Assembly (NCBI GenBank): GCA_029565685.1
Contig: JAKQNR010000051.1
Location: forward strand, 1-64,000
Direction of reading: 5' to 3'
Length of the DNA stretch: 64,000 bases
DNA from: a bacterium
GTDB taxonomy: Bacteria; Zhuqueibacterota; Zhuqueibacteria; Residuimicrobiales; Residuimicrobiaceae
Shown here: piece after piece, positions 58,655 to 64,000 of the stretch
Layout: each line of letters begins with the position of its first letter
Numbering within the stretch: position 1 is the stretch's first letter
Position numbers and translations under genes: made by a program
The notes under the pieces: generated by a model
Told to the model about the DNA's origin: nothing
Databases searched by the model: none
Seen by the model: only the letters and a program-made list of their open reading frames with translations

Positions 58655-59650
58655 ATGACCTATTCTGCTCAAGAGGACCGCTATCAGCAGTTCACTTATC
58701 GGCGTTGCGGCGCCAGCGGCATCCTCCTGCCGCCGCTGTCGCTGGGACTGTGGCACAATTTCGGCGGCGTGGATGCTTTTGAAAACGGCCGCGCCATTGT
58801 GCGCCGCGCCTTTGATCGCGGCGTCACCCATTTTGATCTGGCCAACAACTATGGTCCGCCCTATGGCTCTGCCGAGGAAAATTTCGGCAAACTGCTGCGC
58901 CTGGATCTGCGCCCCTATCGCGATGAACTGATTATTTCCACCAAAGCGGGCTACAACATGTGGCCTGGACCCTATGGCGAATGGGGCTCACGGAAATACC
59001 TTCTTGCCAGCCTGGATCAGAGTCTGAAACGCATGGGGCTGGAGTATGTCGATATCTTTTACTCTCACCGCTTTGACCCGGACACGCCGCTGGAGGAGAC
59101 CATGTCCGCTCTGGATCAAGCGGTGCGCCTGGGCAAGGCGCTGTACGTCGGCATCTCCAACTATGACGCAGTGCAGACGGAAAAAGCCGCTGTAATTCTG
59201 CGCGGTTTGGGAACGCCGTGCCTGATCCATCAGCCCAAATATTCTCTGTTCGAGCGCGCCATCGAGAACAGCCTGATCGCGGTGCTGCAGCGCGAAAAGA
59301 TCGGCTGCATCGTTTTCTCGCCATTGGCCCAGGGCCTGCTGTCGACCAAATATCTCTCCGGCATTCCCTCTGAATCCAGGGCGGCCAAGCCGCACGGCGC
59401 GCTGCGACCGGCGCATATCACGGAGGAAAAACTGATGCGCGTGCGCAGCCTCAACGAGTTGGCCCAGAAGCGCGGACAGACGCTGGCGCAGATGGCGTTA
59501 GCTTGGGTGCTGCGAATGCCGGAGATCACCTCAGCGCTGGTCGGCGTCAACACTGTTCAGCAATTGGAGGAAAACCTCGCTGCTCTGCAGAATCTTGGAT
59601 TCAGCCGCCAGGAGTTGGAAGCCATCGACCGGGCACTGGCGCCGAGATGA
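58655..59650 (+). CDS. Aldo/keto reductase, YghZ-like
   Basis: 331-residue NADPH-dependent oxidoreductase of the AKR superfamily, close to the E. coli YghZ/GpdA-like group (AKR14, L-glyceraldehyde-3-phosphate reductase). Seen: RRCGASGILLPPLSLGLWHNFG, THFDLANNYGPPYGSAEENFG (catalytic Asp and Tyr), ISTKAGYNMWPGPYGEWGSRKYL (catalytic Lys), VDIFYSHRFDP (catalytic His) and LGKALYVGISNYDA. AAGGAG ends seven bases before the ATG at 58655. The substrate here is not certain. Confidence 0.9.
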   Translation: MTYSAQEDRYQQFTYRRCGASGILLPPLSLGLWHNFGGVDAFENGRAIVRRAFDRGVTHFDLANNYGPPYGSAEENFGKLLRLDLRPYRDELIISTKAGYNMWPGPYGEWGSRKYLLASLDQSLKRMGLEYVDIFYSHRFDPDTPLEETMSALDQAVRLGKALYVGISNYDAVQTEKAAVILRGLGTPCLIHQPKYSLFERAIENSLIAVLQREKIGCIVFSPLAQGLLSTKYLSGIPSESRAAKPHGALRPAHITEEKLMRVRSLNELAQKRGQTLAQMALAWVLRMPEITSALVGVNTVQQLEENLAALQNLGFSRQELEAIDRALAPR

Positions 59651-59705
59651 AGACCTGGTTCCGCGAATCGCAATAGGCAGCAGCAAACTGCTGGGGAAGG
59701 ATGAT

Positions 59706-62700
59706 ATGACTAAAGTCGCACGTCTGATCAGCAGCTTGCTGCTGCTGTCACTCTGTACCTGTGCCCACCGGGCCGCTGAACGAAAACCGCGCTACGACTA
59801 TTCGACAATGGACAAGCGTACAGCCTCGGCGCACAAGAAAATCATCCGCTGGCTGGATCACTGCGTGGCGACGAAACAACCCGTCCCCCTGGCTTCCTCC
59901 GTGCGTTTGGACAGCCTGACCATCGACGCGGCCGGCAAAACGATGGCCATCTATTTCAACAAACCGTTCTCGTATCCGGCGTATCGCCCGGATCATGTGG
60001 CTGCGGTGTACGCAGGACTGCGCAATCGCTTGGGCCGCAGGTACAGAGACTACCGGATCACTATCTACTCCATACGCCAACCGCTGGAGCAGCTGGTCCC
60101 CAATCTATATCGTTCGGGTTTCCAGGACCTGGACCGCACCCGTCTGGCAAAGCCATTGTCTGCTGCGCCTGTTGCGTTGGTACGACCGCAACGGCCGCTG
60201 TTCCGGCCGCATCTCGGCCTGCTCGGCCGCACCATCGATGTGCGCCCCAGCCACGGCTGGTATTACGACAGCAACCAGCACCGCTGGCAGTGGCAGCGGC
60301 CTCGGCTGTTTCAGACCGTGGAGGATCTGCTCTCCTACTCTTTTATCGTGCCTTATCTGCTTCCCATGCTGGAAAACGCCGGCGCCACGGTGTTCATGCC
60401 TCGCGAACGGGATGTGCAGACGATGGAGGTCATCGTGGACAATGATGATCCAACCGGCTATCAGGAACAGGCAGAGCCGAATGCGCTTTGGAGTACGGCT
60501 GAGGAAAAGGGGTTTGCACCGGTAGAACCGCTGCTCCTGGCTTCAGTCAATCCGTTTCAGCAGGGAAGCAGCAGAAGCACTCCTGCCGACGCCGTCGGCC
60601 GGCGCCGAGCGACATGGATTCCGAATATTCCAGCCACCGGCGAGTATGCGGTGTATGTCGCCTATGCCGCTTCACCACAGCATGTGCCGGACGCTCACTA
60701 CCAGGTGCATCATGCCGGCGGCTGCAGTGAATTTCTGCTTAATCAGCAGATCGGCGGACATACCTGGATCTATCTCGGGCGGTTCAAATTTTTTAAAGGC
60801 CGTCACGTTGAAAACGGCTCAGTGAGCATGACTAATCAGAGCGATCATCCCGGCCTTCTGGTCAGCGCAGATGCGGTTCGCTTCGGCGGCGGCTTCAGCC
60901 GGTATCAGCGCGAAGGTATGGAGAGCCGCCGTCCACGGTTCTGTGAGGGCAGCAAATATTATCTGCACTATCTTGGCTTTCCCGACACCCTGGTGCATGA
61001 TCTGTTTGGCGGCAAGGACGACTATCGGGACGATTACGTCAGCCGCAGCGAGTACGCCAACTATCTCTATGGCGCTCCCTTTGGACCAAAGAAAAACCGG
61101 CAGGCGCCGGGTCTAGGTATTCCGGTCGATCTGTCGCTGGCGCTGCATACCGATGCGGGAATCAATCGCAGCGACACCACCATCGGCACTCTGGCCATTT
61201 ACAGCGTCGAAGGCTCGGATTCCAGTTTGGTCTTTCCTCACGGAGTCTCGCGCATGGCCAACCGTGATCTGGCCGACATTCTGCAAACCCAGTTGCAGAG
61301 CGATCTGGGTGCGCTTTATGACCCTCACTGGAACCGTCGTGCGTTGATGGAAGCCCAGTACGCCGAAGTGGTGCGGCCCAACATGCCATCCGCATTGATC
61401 GAGTTGCTGTCGCATCAGAATTTTTTAGACATGACATTTGCGCTGGATCCGCGTTTTCGTTTTGATGCAGCGCGGGCGCTGTACAAGGGCATGGTGAAAT
61501 TTCTCGCCATGCAGCACCAACGGCCTTATCAAATCCAGCCATTGGCCGTAACGCATTTGCAAACTTGTTTCAGCGGACATCGTCAAGTCACTCTTCGCTG
61601 GCAGCCGCAGCTGGATCCGCTGGAACCCACGGCGGCGCCGGACCGCTATATCGTCTACACCCGGCAGAACGACGGCGGATTCAACCATGGAAAGCTGTAT
61701 GCTTCGACGGAAGCGGTGCTGAACAGCCTGCAGCCCGGCGTAATCTACAGTTACAAGGTTACGGCTGTGAACGACGGCGGTGAAAGCTTTCCATCGGAGA
61801 TTTTATCCGTGTGCTGGCAGGAGGACGGCCGCAAGCCTCTGTTGATAGTGAATGGATTCGACCGCCTGGCAGGCCCGGCCCGCACCGCGGGCGAGAGCTT
61901 TAGCGGATTTATTCCGCTGCTGGATCAAGGTGTGGCAGAGGGCTATGCGCTGAACTACACCGGCGCGCAGATCGATTTTGATCCAGCCTCGCCTTTTCTC
62001 AGCAATGATGCACCGGGTCATGGCGCCAGCCGTGCGGATGAAGAAACTCATCTGATCTGCGGCAACACCTTTGATTTTGCTTATTTGCACGGTCGCTCGC
62101 TGGTTGCGGCAGGACGCGCCTTTGTCTCAGTCAGCGACGAGGCGGTCATGGCAGGCCATGTCGATTTGAACCAGTACGCGATGGTGGATCTGATTCTGGG
62201 AGAAGAGAAAGAAACAGGCTGGCCCAAGGCTATTATGGATTCGCTGCGCGGAAAACGGTACGCCGCCTTTCCCGCAGATCTGCAACAGCCGATCGCCCGC
62301 TATCTGGCCAACGGCGGCAATCTATTCGTTTCCGGCGCGTACATCGGTTCCGACCTGTGCCGGGGAAAACCAGCCGGTCATGCGGATCTGGATTTTTGTC
62401 ATAATGTGCTGCGCTGCCGTTGGGATGCAGGCTACGCTGCTAGCCGCGGCCGAGTGGAGAGCGTGGATTCCCTCTTTCTGCCGCTGCACACCTTTTGGCA
62501 GTTCGCCCAAACCGGAAGCGATTCCCTCTACGGAGCGGAGGCGCCGGACGCCCTCTCCGCCTATGGAGGCAGCCGCACTGTGTTGCGCTATGAGGAGAAC
62601 CAGTTCAGCGCCGCCGTTGCATACAAAGATCAGTGCGGCGTCCTTGTCTGCGGTTTTCCCTTTGAGACGATTTATCCCGCCTTTCGGCGAGATCAGTTTA

Positions 62701-62732
62701 TGCAGGCGGTCCTGCGCCTGCTTGCCCCCTGA
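59706..62732 (+). CDS. Exported N-acetylmuramoyl-L-alanine-amidase-like protein with golvesin-type domain
   Basis: 1008-residue exported protein, probably lipidated or with an ordinary signal (SSLLLLSLCTC). An amidase_3-type fold is visible but split: IDVRPSHGWYYD (zinc His, near 177), VEDLLSYSFIVPYLLPMLENAGATVFMPRERD (zinc Glu), then a golvesin/xanthan-lyase-like beta domain at about residues 300-395 (ATWIPNIPATGEYAVYVAY ... WIYLGRFKFFKG), then LSLALHTDAGI (third zinc His, near 478) and PSALIELLSHQNFLDM (catalytic Glu, near 562). An FN3 module (about 623-701) and a C-terminal domain follow. Bacteroidota have similar proteins named golvesin C-terminal-like or xanthan lyase. Cell-wall hydrolysis is a reasonable inference, not shown. 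Start follows GGAAGG; the longer frame from 59595 overlaps the reductase gene. Confidence 0.75.
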   Translation: MTKVARLISSLLLLSLCTCAHRAAERKPRYDYSTMDKRTASAHKKIIRWLDHCVATKQPVPLASSVRLDSLTIDAAGKTMAIYFNKPFSYPAYRPDHVAAVYAGLRNRLGRRYRDYRITIYSIRQPLEQLVPNLYRSGFQDLDRTRLAKPLSAAPVALVRPQRPLFRPHLGLLGRTIDVRPSHGWYYDSNQHRWQWQRPRLFQTVEDLLSYSFIVPYLLPMLENAGATVFMPRERDVQTMEVIVDNDDPTGYQEQAEPNALWSTAEEKGFAPVEPLLLASVNPFQQGSSRSTPADAVGRRRATWIPNIPATGEYAVYVAYAASPQHVPDAHYQVHHAGGCSEFLLNQQIGGHTWIYLGRFKFFKGRHVENGSVSMTNQSDHPGLLVSADAVRFGGGFSRYQREGMESRRPRFCEGSKYYLHYLGFPDTLVHDLFGGKDDYRDDYVSRSEYANYLYGAPFGPKKNRQAPGLGIPVDLSLALHTDAGINRSDTTIGTLAIYSVEGSDSSLVFPHGVSRMANRDLADILQTQLQSDLGALYDPHWNRRALMEAQYAEVVRPNMPSALIELLSHQNFLDMTFALDPRFRFDAARALYKGMVKFLAMQHQRPYQIQPLAVTHLQTCFSGHRQVTLRWQPQLDPLEPTAAPDRYIVYTRQNDGGFNHGKLYASTEAVLNSLQPGVIYSYKVTAVNDGGESFPSEILSVCWQEDGRKPLLIVNGFDRLAGPARTAGESFSGFIPLLDQGVAEGYALNYTGAQIDFDPASPFLSNDAPGHGASRADEETHLICGNTFDFAYLHGRSLVAAGRAFVSVSDEAVMAGHVDLNQYAMVDLILGEEKETGWPKAIMDSLRGKRYAAFPADLQQPIARYLANGGNLFVSGAYIGSDLCRGKPAGHADLDFCHNVLRCRWDAGYAASRGRVESVDSLFLPLHTFWQFAQTGSDSLYGAEAPDALSAYGGSRTVLRYEENQFSAAVAYKDQCGVLVCGFPFETIYPAFRRDQFMQAVLRLLAP

Positions 62733-62854
62733 TCTTAAATCCTGTTTCTGCTGTTCTTTTTGTTCAGGCGCCGCTCTGTGGCGATTTTGTCCCTTGCGTT
62801 AATCAACAGAATTAGCAAGATTAGGACAAACGGAATAACAGAAAGGAACAGCGT

Positions 62855-64000
62855 ATGAAATTGGTTGCAGCTGTATCCGCCGTTCTGTTGATAGGGGTCG
62901 GCGCAAGTTCGGGGCAGAGGGTGGTCATCAACGAGATCGGCTGGATGGGCACCGCCGCTGCGGCAGAGGACGAATGGCTGGAGCTGTACAACGCTTCGGA
63001 CAATGCCGTAGACGTCAATGGATGGACTTTGCGGGCGTTGGACGGTTCGCCGTCCATCACCCTGGCCGGCGTCATCCCTTCTCATGGTTTTTTCCTCTTG
63101 GAGCGCACCGACGAAACCACCATCTCCGATTGCGCGGCCAATCAGATTTATTCCGGCGCCATGGCCAATACCGGTGAAAATTTTCAGCTGGCTGATCCAA
63201 GCGGCACAGTCCGCGATGCAGTGGATTGCAGCGGCGGCTGGTTCGCAGGCTCTTCGTCAGCGAAAACCAGCATGGAACGCAGACACCCCAATTTGGACGG
63301 CGCCTATGCCTCCAGTTGGGCGAGCAACACCACAGTGGTGCGCAACGGTTTAGACAGCCAGGGCGGCTCGATCAACGGCACCCCCGGCCAGCCCAACAGC
63401 GTCTTTGACTCCTCTTTGCCGGTGGAACTGGAGCTGTTCACCGCAGCCTGGCAGGAGGGCAAAGTCATTCTGGAGTGGAGCGTCCAGAGTCAGGTGAACA
63501 ATTACGGCTACAAGGTGCTGCGCAGCGATAGTGAAACAGAGCCTGGCCGCTGCATCAGCGGTCTGATCGCCGGCGACGGCACCACCAGTGAGCGCAAACG
63601 CTATCGCTATGAGGACGACCGGATCATACAGGGCCGCAGCTACTGGTATCAGCTGCAGCAGCTGGATCTGGACGGCAGCAGCAAATTGCACGGCGCCATA
63701 TGCGTTTTCGCTGGAGATGGCGGCCCTTTCGTGCCAAACGAAAATCGACTTCTGGCCGGCTACCCAAATCCGTTCAACCCCGACGTAACGCTGCAGTTGG
63801 AGCTCGCTCGGCCGGCCGTCGTTGAAGCGGAGGTGCTCGATCTTTTGGGCCGGCGTCTGCGCAAATTGGTTCCACCCACGTCGTTGCGGGCCGGCACGCA
63901 CCGATTCCTCTGGAATGGTTGTGATGAGAACGGCCGGCCGGTGAGCGCGGGCGTTTATTTTGTCCGCTTTCTCACCGACCGGAACGAATCACTGATCGAT
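62855..64000 (+). CDS. Lamin-tail-domain protein with T9SS sorting domain (3' end outside window)
   Basis: 382 residues are visible and the frame is still open at the window edge. A signal peptide (VSAVLLIGVGASSG, leaving Gln) precedes a lamin-tail domain (VVINEIGWMGT ... DEWLELYNASDNAVDVNGWTL ... HGFFLLERTDE), a linker, an Ig-like module (LELFTAAWQEGKVILEWSVQSQVNNYGYKVLRSD) and a FlgD-like sorting domain (LLAGYPNPFNPDVTLQLEL ... AGVYFVRFLTDRNESL) that is within a few residues of its usual end. A secreted surface protein of T9SS type. AAAGGA precedes the ATG. Confidence 0.85.
   Translation, partial: MKLVAAVSAVLLIGVGASSGQRVVINEIGWMGTAAAAEDEWLELYNASDNAVDVNGWTLRALDGSPSITLAGVIPSHGFFLLERTDETTISDCAANQIYSGAMANTGENFQLADPSGTVRDAVDCSGGWFAGSSSAKTSMERRHPNLDGAYASSWASNTTVVRNGLDSQGGSINGTPGQPNSVFDSSLPVELELFTAAWQEGKVILEWSVQSQVNNYGYKVLRSDSETEPGRCISGLIAGDGTTSERKRYRYEDDRIIQGRSYWYQLQQLDLDGSSKLHGAICVFAGDGGPFVPNENRLLAGYPNPFNPDVTLQLELARPAVVEAEVLDLLGRRLRKLVPPTSLRAGTHRFLWNGCDENGRPVSAGVYFVRFLTDRNESLID

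Overview
This window looks like the chromosome of a Gram-negative member of the FCB superphylum outside the classical Bacteroidota (for example a KSB1-, Calditrichota- or Marinimicrobia-like lineage; the exact phylum is inferred from gene content, not proven). The evidence is an LptF/LptG pair, a giant SprA translocon, a C25 PorU-like peptidase, several PorV/PorQ-type barrels, CarboxypepD_reg-TonB receptors, and many large secreted proteins ending in a YPNPFNP-type FlgD-like C-terminal domain, the usual type IX secretion (T9SS) sorting signal of these lineages. Base composition is moderately GC-rich. I see no rRNA, tRNA, CRISPR array, integrase or phage genes.

Layout. 283-2741 (minus): lptF-lptG. 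3065-12842 (plus): sprA, an M28 glutaminyl-cyclase-like enzyme and prmA. 13017-27476 (plus): envelope and secretion genes, namely a secreted repeat protein, a PorU-like peptidase / PorV-like barrel / FN3 lipoprotein operon, an outer-membrane protein with a coiled-coil tail, and a 13-repeat FG-GAP cargo protein. 27597-29440: a terminator, then a cluster of about 180-bp MITE-like repeats (including a 131-bp tandem array) with a small GIY-YIG nuclease gene inside it. 29555-44571: a tandemly duplicated three-gene cassette (TonB-dependent receptor, about 1100-residue exported protein, PorV-like barrel). 44850-46607: DUF47 protein and PiT phosphate permease. 46764-49003 (minus): malic enzyme and a DUF1893 protein. 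49222-52824 (plus): GNAT acetyltransferase, thioredoxin, mannose-1-phosphate guanylyltransferase, a small unknown protein, a PTS EIIA-like protein and a zinc-ribbon protein. 52908-55255: a serine-palmitoyltransferase-like enzyme divergent from an NAD-dependent epimerase, possibly a ceramide-type lipid pair. 55732-64000: UvrD-type helicase with a downstream partner, aldo/keto reductase, an amidase/golvesin-type exoprotein and a lamin-tail T9SS cargo protein that runs off the window.

How it fits together. SprA is the outer-membrane channel; the PorU/PorV-like pair would receive and process cargo; the M28 enzyme could cap N-terminal Gln on exported proteins; the FlgD-domain proteins are the cargo. 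The duplicated receptor/exoprotein/PorV cassettes look like dedicated surface units in which a TonB transporter is paired with a large secreted protein and its own PorV-type shuttle, reminiscent of SusC/SusD pairs but without a recognisable SusD. The most unusual observations are this duplicated cassette, a roughly 53-residue lysine- and glutamate-rich repeat inserted in SprA, and the MITE/GIY-YIG cluster.
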